The notes under the pieces: generated by a model
What the model was told of the DNA's origin: nothing
The model's input: only the letters and a program-made list of their open reading frames with translations
Databases searched by the model: none
DNA from: Heliocybe sulcata
Lineage: Eukaryota > Basidiomycota > Agaricomycetes > Gloeophyllales > Gloeophyllaceae
DNA: 64,000 nucleotides
Direction of reading: 5' to 3'
NCBI GenBank assembly: GCA_004369045.1
Contig: ML213503.1
Location: 1,707,121-1,771,120, forward strand
Made by a program: the position numbers and the translations under genes
Part shown: piece after piece, positions 1 to 10,682 of the stretch
Layout: each line of letters starts with the position of its first letter
Position numbering within the stretch: position 1 is the stretch's first letter

Positions 1-142
1 CTTGTTGAAGGGTCCCTTAACCTGTTCCTCTTTGGAACTCCCTTCAACAACGTGCAGGTGAGCCCTTAGATATTAGTAGTGGATGTATCTAGTGCTCATG
101 AGTGTATATATTTGCTTTGGAACTCCCTTCAACAACGTGCAG
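1..142. repeat. Short direct repeat with an inverted partner at window start
   Basis: A 27-bp word beginning tttggaactcccttcaac occurs exactly twice, at 31-57 and 116-142. Its core cccttcaacaa is also present as the reverse complement at 3-13, so 3-13 and 40-50 could pair as an 11-bp stem. This could be the edge of a repeat element cut by the window. I cannot assign a family. Confidence 0.5.
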
Positions 143-1532
143 CCTTGCCAGCTCACTGGTTGTTAAGGTAGCCCTTACAGAACTGCAACTAACCTTGCTG
201 CATCAGAGGGTATAGGATCGTGTTAGTCCGCACGAAAGATATACGAGACAGCGGCTTGTAAAGGTCAGCCAAGTCATTCCATGGCTTCGCCCGGGCACTC
301 ATTAATATTTACTCCTGTTTGTGGCCAACCTTCACTACTATGCGCTCTTGCTCTCTGCGTCTGAGTGAATTCTGAGATTCCAATACTTATCGACTACACT
401 ATGTGCTTCAGATACTCTATTGTCGGCCGGTGTATCGATGAATCGTCATACTAACACCGGATATGTGAGAACAGATACAAGGATCGGTTCTGTTTACAAG
501 GTACCATATGATCAGCAGACGTAGGTGAAACCCGCTGATTAATCTGTTATACGAAGACGCGATGCCAACCACTACACAACTGTTGGACAGTTGACGAGCT
601 ACGATAGGTCTGACTTCCTTGGTCGGAGTCTCGAAACAATGGGGCTGACATCTTTCCGCTGGCGACGATGAATACAACACTTAAGGTTTATTGCTGTGCT
701 GGCCTTCGGAATGATGGTGGCGTTTAGGATTCCCCGGCTTCGCGAGCGGAGTGACTGACTTCTGAGCTGCCAAGAGAGCGAAGGAGGGACATCTACACGT
801 CAACTAGCAAGAGCACGGCTTCGTCGATGGCACAGACTGAGGTCATCAGTGACAAAGCCGTCTGTAAGTAGTGTTTGAACTCTATCATATGATTTGCCTC
901 TAATGCAACCGTGAACATTACGGTATGAAGGACCTCCGATGTACCTCGTTCAACTCCCGATGCCGAAGTTCACGGAGATGACGCGAAGTCACACCGGAAA
1001 GTTAGTTACAACTCTAATGGCTACTCTGAACGGATTCTTCGGTGACCTCGCCTCGAACTCTATAATGGCCACACGAGGTTGGAATATCTTAGGTGCGTGC
1101 CATTGTCAGAACATATTTGGATTTTCGATACCACCCTACTGCGACGTTATGCACAGAACTTCCTATCATGTATCGCCGCACGTTGACTGCATCAAACATC
1201 TGAGTCCGCTAGGAATCACCTTATGGACTGAGTGCACAATAGGGCACCATTGTTGATTGAAGACCTAGGTATGGCGATGCAAATAACAATTCCTTCATGA
1301 CTATGACCATAATAGTCGCTCTGGATTGTAACGGATAGGGAAATGTAGCAGATGGATTGCGATCAACCTCTGATCCAGTTCTAATAATGGTAGGTCTCCA
1401 TACCACAATGACCAGCCCAGGTCTCGCATCGCCGATTTTGGGTAATGCTAGCAGGAAGGCCAAACAACAATGCGACGACTGCCAGATCATACAAGATATA
1501 AAGACAATGTATAACACCGCGTCCGGCACATA
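143..1532. other. No recognisable gene
   Basis: Open frames here are short (up to 105 codons at 939-1256), have no domain I recognise, and lack convincing splice-linked extensions. I see no RNA gene or clear repeat. Confidence 0.5.
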
Positions 1533-4500
1533 GTGGACCGCTGTTCCAATTGCTCTCCCCTCACTCACCCTGTCTATGTCCAGGCTCTTACTCAGATTAT
1601 GGATGAAGTTCGTTTCGAACTGATCCCATGGAAGCAGAAGACATGGCGTCAAGAGATCCCTTTCGTCGACGCCGTCAAGTCTTTGAGGTCGAACAAGCCT
1701 CTCATCACCTTGAATATTCACGGAGAAGTAACTACCCCCACAAGGCATTCGGCAAGTCGACTTATTATCGAGTATGTCAGACAGCTGATGTATACTTCAA
1801 GATTGAGTCTCTATTGGACGGCAATATTGCTACTTTTTGTCATGCAGGAATATGGGCGTTCGGCAATGAATATAGCACTGGAAATTTTGTACCTCGAGGA
1901 CAGCCTGTTCCGAATTCCGTTCCCGATACGAGAGCGTGAGTCACATGGAGTCAGTACTGCCGAACACTAACCACGAGTGTTTATTGGCAGAGTATTTGAG
2001 CCCGGATGGGATGCTCAGATAACCTGCGCATTCGACACACGATCAGATGAAAGCCTGTTCGATATGGCTAAGGTATCTACTGTCTACATGGAGGTGATGT
2101 TAACGGATTGACCAACATATGCATAGGAGATCGACGGGCACGTCACTAATACAATCGGTTTCAATATCAGAAAGGTACCGCGAAGACCATTTCAGGATGG
2201 CAGTCAACGGCGAAGGTGGTATTGGCAAACACCTCTCTTCTACCCTCGAACAATAGCCAATACCAACTGGAAGGTTCCAGCCTCAGTTCACCCCTGGATT
2301 AGAGATGCCGCCGCTGTTAGTCAGGATTGGATTCCCAATCCTGTTACCCCGCGCATGCTCCACTATACTGATACGGAGTTCTTACCTATTCAACAAGCTG
2401 ATCCACCTATGTTCCAGGCTGGTGACATCGTATGGGTGTCATTCACGCTGCAATACGTTGTCACTGACAAGCACTGGTACCCTCAATATTGACCTCTGGA
2501 GTTCATCCGTGTGGGACGCCTTAATTCGCCGATGGCTTTTGATTGCCCTCCTACACCCATATTCCACGACAAGAACGACATTACCCCTAACACCTACCCT
2601 TTTAGCGTTCCTCGAGATCAGGAACACTCGTCCAAAACCATCAAGAAGCCTCGCAAGAGAATAGCTCCTGGTCGAGCTCCGACAGACCGAGAAACTGTCA
2701 TGCCGGCACGGTCCCTGCGCACAGATGCCAATGATACTGGCTGTATGACGTAAGTTACTCAGTAACCGCACACATTATCGCCTTATGATATACGCATGTT
2801 TAGGCCTTCGAGCGTGTCGCATACCAAGCAACCAGAATACCGGAAGGACATACCAGCACCTAAAGATTTCTCACTCGATGATGAGTCTAGACATCAGGCT
2901 AAGCATACGGTGCGTGCATGTCATACGGCAACTCATAATCAACAGATGCCAATCACTCACTGTGTCCATCCTGCGTCCTAATAGGCCGCAAATCGAAATA
3001 CCGCTTCTTCAACGCGACGGGGTATCATACAAGCAGCACTAGAGCTTCGCGGAGAACTGGACGTTGAGTTATCTCAACAACCGAGTGTCATGGTAGAGAA
3101 GACTGCCATGGTGTCAGATAACCGCGGTGGTACGACCATCGATGAGCCCGATGCAGCTACCGCCTACGCGCACAGATACGACGAGGAATTCTGGATCAAT
3201 GTTCCGATACCAGACGTACCAGATGAATTGTTGGAGAGCGGTCCAAGGCAGAACGCGGGTACAGGTAAGATGTTCAGTGAGTAATCACATCCATCAAGGC
3301 TCACCCAGCATAGAATCTATGCAGGGTGCGTCCGCGCCCTATGATCATACTCCGTACGAATATCGCTTAACACATAGTCCACGCTAGCTGATATACAAGC
3401 CATACTTGATAGCGGACTGCAACCGCGCGTACACACTGGTATGTCACGTACTCAGTATTTTGGTTCCTCGAGCCCTTTTATACTTTGCAGGCCAATGTTC
3501 GACTTCTTCAGACTCGCGTGGACAAGACGGAGCCGATCGGATCTCGATCCATGCATCTGCTAACAATGATGTATCAGTCATATCGAGCAACAAAGGTAAA
3601 TATCACACTTATAGGATACATCAAGTATCATCTGATAACAACTCACTGGAAATGCATCTTCAGATCCCGAAGACAACATTGTCAGCGAGAGATTGAAGAG
3701 ACCTATCACACGTCAACATCGTCCGGTCATCCACACGAGTCACGGTGTCTATTGTAAGTAGTAGCATCAGCACGTTTCATTGACTTATTGACCAAGACGA
3801 TGCACATCGTATGCAGTTGCCCGAGGTGACTTAGAACATCAACGAACGCCACCCGCCAAACAGAATCATGAAGCATCTTCTCACTCTACCGGAGGCCAGG
3901 ATACAGAATTCACTCCAGCGACAGAAAGATCAGGTGAGCTGTTTTCATTATCGTCGCGAACAACACCAGCTAGAAATGATACTAAGTGTCTTCGCAATAG
4001 TGCCTACCAAGGAGGAAGCATCCGAACTAGAGTATGCAGATGAAGTCATCCCAACAGAGGATATATACAACGGCGATCCCAATGCAATCGCTCCCTCACT
4101 GGGTCCAATGACCTATTTAGCGGACCTCGTACGATCGGTCGGCGACTTGAAGCAACTATCCGGGAAGTCTGAACCAAACACATCAAGATCCGCGAAGAGC
4201 AAGAAGCGAAAGCGTCCCACCCGGATTACGCGCAAGTTACCCAGTACGTACACTAACACTTGTTAGGTGCCTGTATTAATAGTCCTTTACAGAGTCTCAG
4301 CAAATGTTAAATGTAGATTCATCCAGCCTAACTCTATCTACGCCCCATACAAAGGCTGAAGACATGTCTACGGCAAATCCCGAACATGGACAACACGAAA
4401 AGGGAAAGCAACGACAGCGAGATGAGGAGCCGCGGACCGACGAACAGGGGGGTACATCATCCACACTGACCAGTGAACCTGATGAACCTCCCCCCAAGAT

Positions 4501-4546
4501 GCGCAAGTCATCGCAGACGTCTCGGAGGTCGAATCGGCTTCGTTGA
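1533..4546 (+). CDS. Multi-exon hypothetical protein, possibly decayed, convergent with the Helitron
   Basis: A spliced reading frame can be followed for part of this span. One exon ends at 1935 (donor gtgagt), the next runs 1991-2072, and a third starts at 2127; the frame is consistent across both introns (about 54-55 nt). The joined protein contains QTADVYFKIESLLDGN, VFEPGWDAQITCAFDTR, then FQAGDIVWVSF and, after an in-frame TGA at 2490-2492, PLEFIRVG. From memory, this pattern of a strand-rich GDIV..VSF segment followed by an LE.IRV segment is typical of a multicopy mushroom family of unknown function. Later exons (about 2500-4546) encode Ser/Pro-rich, charged, probably disordered sequence ending in a basic stretch (RRSNRLR) that could be a nuclear signal. 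The start and the exons after 2750 are uncertain. The TGA suggests a pseudogene or an unmodelled intron. It ends about 120 bp from the end of the opposing Helitron helicase, so it may be Helitron cargo or a neighbouring repeat gene. Confidence 0.4.
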
Positions 4547-4664
4547 ATGTTCCGTACAATTACTCGCGCCAGAGGATCTCCATGTATCACCAGTTGTAAC
4601 AAGCTACGTATCTAGCATAGTCTCAAATCTGATCGTTGTCTGATTATCCAATATATCCAACCTA

Positions 4665-6437
4665 CTAAATTCCTCTCGAAAGTCTTGCGATATCCGCTGA
4701 TATACTTTGACGGGTGGAAACTGCCAGACCTTTCAGACTTCGAACTCTTGAAAGCATGACGTACACACTCTGCAATGACCTGCATCCAGCAAGATCGATC
4801 ACAGCGTATTCAAGAGAGCGTCCTTGACTCTTGTAGTCAGTATACGCATAAGCAGGCACCAAGGGCAGTTGAGATCGGCTTACCCCAAATCCACCTTCGC
4901 CGTACTGAAAATAGGTCTTCACCGGTAATATAGGTACTGTATCGAGATCCAAACCGGGTGCTTGCATCCCACAGCCTTCGATGTGGACATAAGCGCACAC
5001 AGCTATCCTTCGACCTTCGACCAATTTGTACTTCACGTTCATCAAAATACCCTCTGTTCCATTAACAACCTTGCCACTAATTGCAACATTTTCAGTCACC
5101 ATCACCTTCATCCCGATTACTAAAGGCAGAACACCTAATGAATCCTTAGTTCCTGATGACGGCAACCTCCAAAGACGTCTCTGATATTCACCCGATACTT
5201 CCGTTTTCTTGAACTGATCTTGTGAGTAGTAGAGGTCGACTACTCTTCCCATCTTCTCAGCGTATGCAATAACATATCGGATATTAAGAGCGTCCCGTAA
5301 CAATTTCGTACCAACAATAATGGGTGCGTCCTTGAAATTAGAGATTTCATCCGGCTCATTGACCCGCAGTACGTCCAGCCTTCTATTCAGTAATGTTTCA
5401 TAGTCACTAACGGAATAGTTGTATCCTGTACCGATCTGTTCCCTGGTCATCGGCTGAAGGCCGTTCCACGCTGATCCTTTTCGGACTCGGGACAGCAAGT
5501 TTACGAACGCGGAGTCCGACTTCGATCGATAGTTAGTCTTCAGTAAGACAACGCTCGTGACTTCCCTCCACTTTAATGCACCTGATAAAGCCAACTGGCC
5601 TTCAATGCTATTTGCGACACTGGAGGCGATCTTACGGACGAGGTCGCGATGAAAAAGAGATTTCTCCATAACTGGCGCTAACTGGCCAAAATCCCCCGTG
5701 AATATGACATTCACTCCGCCGAACGATTTTCCAAAAGATCGAGGATCCCACTGTCGAGCATCAGATATTCGATCAGAAATTAATTGTAAGAGATGTGCCG
5801 ACACCATGGATATCTCGTCTATAACGAGGTAACTGACACCCTTCCATATTGATTCTAGTGTCTCCCTGTTGTTCGTCCTTCCAGATGACCGCTGAGGCAG
5901 CAAGGTCAATGCATGGATAGTATATCCACCAATTAGCAATGCCGTGCATCCGGTAGGTGCGCTCAATAATAGCTTCTCCCGAGACCCACATTTATCAAAT
6001 AAAGCCACTAATGCCTTTATGACGTAGCTTTTGCCTGATCCGCCAACTCCACCAACGTACAGCAACATCTGCTCCTGGGAACCAGACAAAAAGTGCTCGC
6101 CAACCATGCGGACCGCTCGCTCCTGGTCCTTGTTTCCACGAAGGCCCATATCAGTTATAACATCTTCAACAATGCTTGTACTCATGTCTTTGTCACTGAC
6201 TACTTCTGTAGGGAGTATCATAACACGATCTCCTACCTGCGTTATATCAACTCGTGGACCGTATATTCTCCGTCTCTTCGCCTCATTTTCTTCCGTGTCG
6301 GGCACGTGTAACGGGCGCTTGTTTTTCCTGATGTTATCCATTAACTCTGTTTGTAGACGAATCAGGTTCATGTCACTGTCGTCGACTAGAGTTGCCACGG
6401 AGTGTGGGTCAACATCAACATTCGCATCTGACACCAT
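4665..6437 (-). CDS. Helitron PIF1-like helicase domain
   Basis: A 590-residue frame with superfamily 1B helicase motifs in order: Walker A GGVGGSGKS near residue 130, Walker B YLVIDEISMVS near 205, TGDFGQLAPV near 245, a YRSKSD motif near 305, the TDYKSQGRSLE motif V near 535 and VMLSRVRSLKGL motif VI near 565. In Helitrons this domain unwinds donor DNA during rolling-circle transposition. The frame follows the Rep frame directly and is in phase with it. The methionine at 6437 lies only three codons past the intervening TGA, so it is probably an internal residue of an original RepHel fusion and not a true start. The C-terminus looks complete. Codon use is like that of the Rep part. Confidence 0.92.
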   Translation of the reverse strand: MVSDANVDVDPHSVATLVDDSDMNLIRLQTELMDNIRKNKRPLHVPDTEENEAKRRRIYGPRVDITQVGDRVMILPTEVVSDKDMSTSIVEDVITDMGLRGNKDQERAVRMVGEHFLSGSQEQMLLYVGGVGGSGKSYVIKALVALFDKCGSREKLLLSAPTGCTALLIGGYTIHALTLLPQRSSGRTNNRETLESIWKGVSYLVIDEISMVSAHLLQLISDRISDARQWDPRSFGKSFGGVNVIFTGDFGQLAPVMEKSLFHRDLVRKIASSVANSIEGQLALSGALKWREVTSVVLLKTNYRSKSDSAFVNLLSRVRKGSAWNGLQPMTREQIGTGYNYSVSDYETLLNRRLDVLRVNEPDEISNFKDAPIIVGTKLLRDALNIRYVIAYAEKMGRVVDLYYSQDQFKKTEVSGEYQRRLWRLPSSGTKDSLGVLPLVIGMKVMVTENVAISGKVVNGTEGILMNVKYKLVEGRRIAVCAYVHIEGCGMQAPGLDLDTVPILPVKTYFQYGEGGFGVSRSQLPLVPAYAYTDYKSQGRSLEYAVIDLAGCRSLQSVYVMLSRVRSLKGLAVSTRQSISADIARLSRGI

Positions 6438-6446
6438 CAGTCCGGA

Positions 6447-9400
6447 TCAATCGATTACTGCCAAGACTTCCTGCACTCTAGCATCATCTTTCGAGAGCTT
6501 GGGTACGTCGCGCCACTCAGCATCATCATCAATATCCTCCTCACTATCACCATAAACTGAATCATCATACATCTCGTCGAGTTGAGTATCGTTCTCGAGT
6601 GCGACTTGAAAGCTATCAATATCAGCGCCGGCATCGCTTACACCATGACGTCCCAGTGCTGGCAAGTATGGGACTGCGTCTCTCCGTTGTCTATCATAAT
6701 ATTCCCGTGCGTCCTTGCACTCATTATCAACGTTCATGTTGGCCATGATACTCTTAGCTTCAGGATCAAATTCCCAAGTGCCCCAGGCCCCGTCCCAACT
6801 GATGTCCGACTGTTTCAGATCACGAGGATGCCTCCACGGCTTGAACAGTATCAACATGACCCTACACCAACGCTCACGTTCGTCATCACCCCGATCAGGT
6901 CTAGGCAACGAGCTACCGAGAAGCTCAACCAACCATTCAACGTTCCGCACCTTCATATTGTGCGACTCGTATTGAGGATGATCAGGGTTAGAAAATCGCC
7001 CCCGAATGGCCTGTGGTCGTCGAGACGGAGGTCCATTTGCGTCAGTTCTCGAGGTATTGTCCCGAGCAATCTTCTGTTTCCCGCAGCGCTCACCGAACCT
7101 CCACAGACTCATGCCATCGAATGGCTCTTCAACCGGCCTGAACACGTAGTCGGATATCTCATCGGTTACAAATATATCACCATCCTCAATACTTATCCGT
7201 ACCTGATGACCACTGGATTCCCTAACTTCATCATCTTCATCCTCATTATCGTGATCGGTGACCTCCCCTCCACTCTCGCGGTCATCACCATGATCTTCTT
7301 GGATAAGTACATCACCTGCTAATTCTGACATGACATACTTCTCAAACATCATCCAATGCAGGTGGTGGAATTTGTGGCTTGTGTAATAATCACCGCCCCC
7401 TATCAAGTAACTCATAACCTGTTGATGCGAGATCTCTTGCTTCGCCATAACAGCGTTCACCGACTTGGTGAAAAGGTTTCTATTCTTCTTCATCGATAGT
7501 TCGGATGAGACATCAGTGGCCACCGCACTGAACTTGATTTTGTTCTGTTGCATAGCGTACACAAGCGCAGCCAGGCCAACATGTGTCGGTAAGCTACTCT
7601 TCGTCAAATAATCGGTGACATAATAAACTAAAGCCTTGGAAGCTTCTCCTGAACCAATGTACTTGATATCCATGTTGCACTGGAGCAGAAACAAGACAAG
7701 CGGATTGTAATTGTTGATCCAAGGATGAAGTCTGCGCAGAAGTATGCCACCCGTCTCCGCATCGATCTCAGTGACTGGACATACCGAGCCGTCTATTCGC
7801 ATCCGACAATGTTCGTCGTCCTCAAGTTCTTTCTGCTTTACATGCTTCCAGCAAGTGGCTGTATGTTCGTGCCAGTTGCATTCTTCCGCTAACTCGCTCA
7901 CAAAACTAATGAATTGTTGTCTGAACTCGTCCAGGCTTGCGAAGTTATTCGGAGATGGACGCTGCCTAACCTTTGCATTACCTTCGCCATGTGTCCTAGG
8001 AGGCCGAGTTAGACCTTCTCTACGGACAATACTCGAAGCATCAGGCTGTTCACATCTAATGGTACTTTCTAACCATTGAATGACATCATGACTAAAGTTC
8101 GGATCATCAGCCATTAATAAACGCAAGTGCTCCGGGTTCGGATTTCCGCGCAACCATACGAGCATGTGTGAATGCAACGAACCACATCCCTGGGCCTCCA
8201 CCATAGCGTAATAAGCCTCACATCGGCCGAAAAGGCCAGTTCCAGACTGTTTAGCTCGTAGAACCAGCTTGATGAACTTAGATATCACAATGTCGAAGAA
8301 CTGAGCGACTATTCCCGGATTATGGGCCACAAAGCAAGCTCTGCTGTAGCTGCTCATAGTCCGCCATGTAGAAGCCTCAATTACCCCGATAACCCCAACT
8401 AGGACACTGCTTATATCGGCGGGATTTATAGTTATAAACAAAGCAGGTGTACCCAGCTTCCGCTGGATTGCCCTGATCTCATTCCTACGACACTGCTTAT
8501 ATCCAGCGCTTCCCTTAACGTTCTTGCCCACGAGCTTTATGCGGCGCAACGTGCTCATGGCTTTCTTCTCCACCACATTATCCGCTTTCACGAAAGGGCT
8601 GATCTCCCACTTCCTCATTAATCGGCTGAAATGAGGCGCTAGGAGTGCCAGATCGGCCGCCACTTCCTGATGAGTGCCGACATCCGTCCTGAAACTGGTT
8701 GTAGAACTAACTTCTCGCTTCTGCATGATATTGAAACAGACGTACGCGAAGTTAGCATCTCTTTGAAAGTGTGAGTCATGTTGTTGCAAGAGTTGTCGCA
8801 CTTGGGTACCAAAACTGATATGTTGTTCAGGAGAATGACATGGCTCATAGAATCCGCCAATCCCCCATGGATCCAAATGAGGAAACATCCAGGACAACAG
8901 TCCAGGATCCCTATCATCCACAAAGGCAGATCCTGCACGAACCCGAATGAATTTCTTTTTGTCCAGGCACCAGGCCAAAGCCTTAGACTTCATCTCACGG
9001 TACCCACCCCGTCGGCGTTCTCCAGCAGTATAGCCTACTGCTTCCATGAACAATCTGTTGCCGACTGCGTCTTCAGCATTGCTTTCTTCGGACTGAGTGC
9101 TCTGAAGACTCCGCTCCTGTTCAGCAGATACATTGTCCTGGCCCGATCTCCCGTAACCGAGAGACTCTCCTGTATGAGATTCATTGCCGTGTATATGGTC
9201 CTGATCGGTAACCTTGCCATCTAGACCCCTGCTAGCATAACCGCTTGTGACACTATCAAGACCTTGCGTCTCCTCGTCTGTCATGTGACTGATTTCAACA
9301 CCCGCTGGTATGCCACTGTCTTCTCGATTGTCACTATCGACTAACATATCGATATTCACCCTTGACTTATTGACACCTGCTTCTCTGTACCATCTATTAT

Positions 9401-10682
9401 TGGAAATCAAGAAATCCAGCATGACCTCCACGCGGTGCTTAGACACCAAGAAAGGCCTAACTTTCAGTATCTCTGCTTTAGTAGGTGGCCTTGTACCGCC
9501 CATGAACAATGCACATATTGTATCACCAACTTCATCTTTGTCAGGTGGCAAAACTGATCGTAACTCGATAGGATCCTGGGGCAAGATAGCCACATTCCCC
9601 CGCCCATACTTCTGAGCGGTTTCCGAGCTTCTATTGAAGCTTGGGTTCCCACTCTTCTCAGAAAACGAGAAGGTTACCCGTGAGGTACGCGCTCTCGCAA
9701 TCAGCAGTAGTTCCACCAGGGTAGCTTTATCAAATGCTGTTGCGACTTCATCAGGTAACCGTTCATATCCATAGTACATGAAGTTTGCTATTGCCGACTT
9801 AGGCTGTTTCCCCGATGCCAGAACATGGTCGCACGTCTTGCACAGCATCATAATACCCTTAGACTCCTTGTCGCGCAAACCCACAGGACACAATATAGCT
9901 CCGTCATATGCTGTCACATTGTAGGACCTCGGAAGTACTCTGTCATGCAAGGCCGGATTTCGAAGGACAGTCAGATCATAGTCATGACCGGAAACCTCTA
10001 CAGAGTCATCGACACTAGCGGTTCTGGCACACACCGCACATGTAACTCGACGGAGAACACCTTCATCGACTTCATGCTCCCAATTTCGGATAATTTCAAC
10101 CTGATCCTCGAACGGCATTATAAAAGGAAATTTCCCTTCGGTATCCTCGCCAACGTTAGATGGTGTGGAATCGTCCACCATGATTAAATCGTTAGGTCTA
10201 CTGTTCCGAATGCTCGATTCGGGTAGGGCAACATGGAATGATGTCATCAAATGACCGCCACTGGAAACCCCAGATATGTTACGGTATCCCGTATGCAAAT
10301 TCGTATGCTCGCGCGCTCTAGCCTTGAAGACATAATTAAGGTTGCAGGTCGCATTACAGACGTGTTCACGAAGCGACAATGCCAAAACCGACTTGCTACT
10401 ACGGCCACCCACTCTCATCCCATGTGCTGTACATAGCGCAAGTAGATCATCTCGCTTCCATGCAACATACAAACTCAACAAGCGAGAGTCTGAGTTATCC
10501 CGTACTACGATCAAAGACCCGACGGGGTAGAAGTCAGAAGGAAAGATGGGCTTGTTTCGATCAAGAGGACATAAGAAGTCGAAGTGCCAGTTTAATTGAG
10601 AGCTGGACACATGGGTCGTAAGATCGAGAGGATCACCACCGTCGACGTCGTCTGCAACAAGCTCCAAGTATCGGATAGACAT
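6447..10682 (-). CDS. Helitron Rep (HUH endonuclease) protein
   Basis: A frame of about 1,411 residues from the ATG at 10682 (an earlier in-frame GTG at 10688 is not preferred). The Helitron_like_N region lies in the second half. The HUH metal-binding motif is seen as GSLHSHMLVWLRG near residue 838, and the two-tyrosine catalytic motif as YYVTDYLTK near residue 1,024. Rep nicks and joins single strands through its tyrosines during rolling-circle transposition. The N-terminal part has several Cys/His clusters, for example CAVCARTASVDDS and CKTCDH, suggesting zinc-binding folds as in other fungal Helitron Reps. The frame ends at a TGA, and the same frame then continues into the helicase domain. 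Confidence 0.9.
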   Translation of the reverse strand: MSIRYLELVADDVDGGDPLDLTTHVSSSQLNWHFDFLCPLDRNKPIFPSDFYPVGSLIVVRDNSDSRLLSLYVAWKRDDLLALCTAHGMRVGGRSSKSVLALSLREHVCNATCNLNYVFKARAREHTNLHTGYRNISGVSSGGHLMTSFHVALPESSIRNSRPNDLIMVDDSTPSNVGEDTEGKFPFIMPFEDQVEIIRNWEHEVDEGVLRRVTCAVCARTASVDDSVEVSGHDYDLTVLRNPALHDRVLPRSYNVTAYDGAILCPVGLRDKESKGIMMLCKTCDHVLASGKQPKSAIANFMYYGYERLPDEVATAFDKATLVELLLIARARTSRVTFSFSEKSGNPSFNRSSETAQKYGRGNVAILPQDPIELRSVLPPDKDEVGDTICALFMGGTRPPTKAEILKVRPFLVSKHRVEVMLDFLISNNRWYREAGVNKSRVNIDMLVDSDNREDSGIPAGVEISHMTDEETQGLDSVTSGYASRGLDGKVTDQDHIHGNESHTGESLGYGRSGQDNVSAEQERSLQSTQSEESNAEDAVGNRLFMEAVGYTAGERRRGGYREMKSKALAWCLDKKKFIRVRAGSAFVDDRDPGLLSWMFPHLDPWGIGGFYEPCHSPEQHISFGTQVRQLLQQHDSHFQRDANFAYVCFNIMQKREVSSTTSFRTDVGTHQEVAADLALLAPHFSRLMRKWEISPFVKADNVVEKKAMSTLRRIKLVGKNVKGSAGYKQCRRNEIRAIQRKLGTPALFITINPADISSVLVGVIGVIEASTWRTMSSYSRACFVAHNPGIVAQFFDIVISKFIKLVLRAKQSGTGLFGRCEAYYAMVEAQGCGSLHSHMLVWLRGNPNPEHLRLLMADDPNFSHDVIQWLESTIRCEQPDASSIVRREGLTRPPRTHGEGNAKVRQRPSPNNFASLDEFRQQFISFVSELAEECNWHEHTATCWKHVKQKELEDDEHCRMRIDGSVCPVTEIDAETGGILLRRLHPWINNYNPLVLFLLQCNMDIKYIGSGEASKALVYYVTDYLTKSSLPTHVGLAALVYAMQQNKIKFSAVATDVSSELSMKKNRNLFTKSVNAVMAKQEISHQQVMSYLIGGGDYYTSHKFHHLHWMMFEKYVMSELAGDVLIQEDHGDDRESGGEVTDHDNEDEDDEVRESSGHQVRISIEDGDIFVTDEISDYVFRPVEEPFDGMSLWRFGERCGKQKIARDNTSRTDANGPPSRRPQAIRGRFSNPDHPQYESHNMKVRNVEWLVELLGSSLPRPDRGDDERERWCRVMLILFKPWRHPRDLKQSDISWDGAWGTWEFDPEAKSIMANMNVDNECKDAREYYDRQRRDAVPYLPALGRHGVSDAGADIDSFQVALENDTQLDEMYDDSVYGDSEEDIDDDAEWRDVPKLSKDDARVQEVLAVID

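Larger units (their letters stand above)
4665..10682 (-). mobile_element. Helitron (rolling-circle DNA transposon), coding part
   Basis: Two adjacent minus-strand frames make up a RepHel-type unit: an N-terminal replication initiator with an HUH motif, and a C-terminal PIF1-like helicase. The coding part spans 6.0 kb, and only one stop codon (6447-6449) interrupts an otherwise continuous frame of about 2,000 codons, so the element is young. Helitron ends (5' TC, 3' hairpin plus CTRR, host A/T insertion site) should lie to the right of 10.7 kb and to the left of 4.66 kb respectively. I could not identify them with confidence, so the limits given are those of the coding sequence only. Confidence 0.9.
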
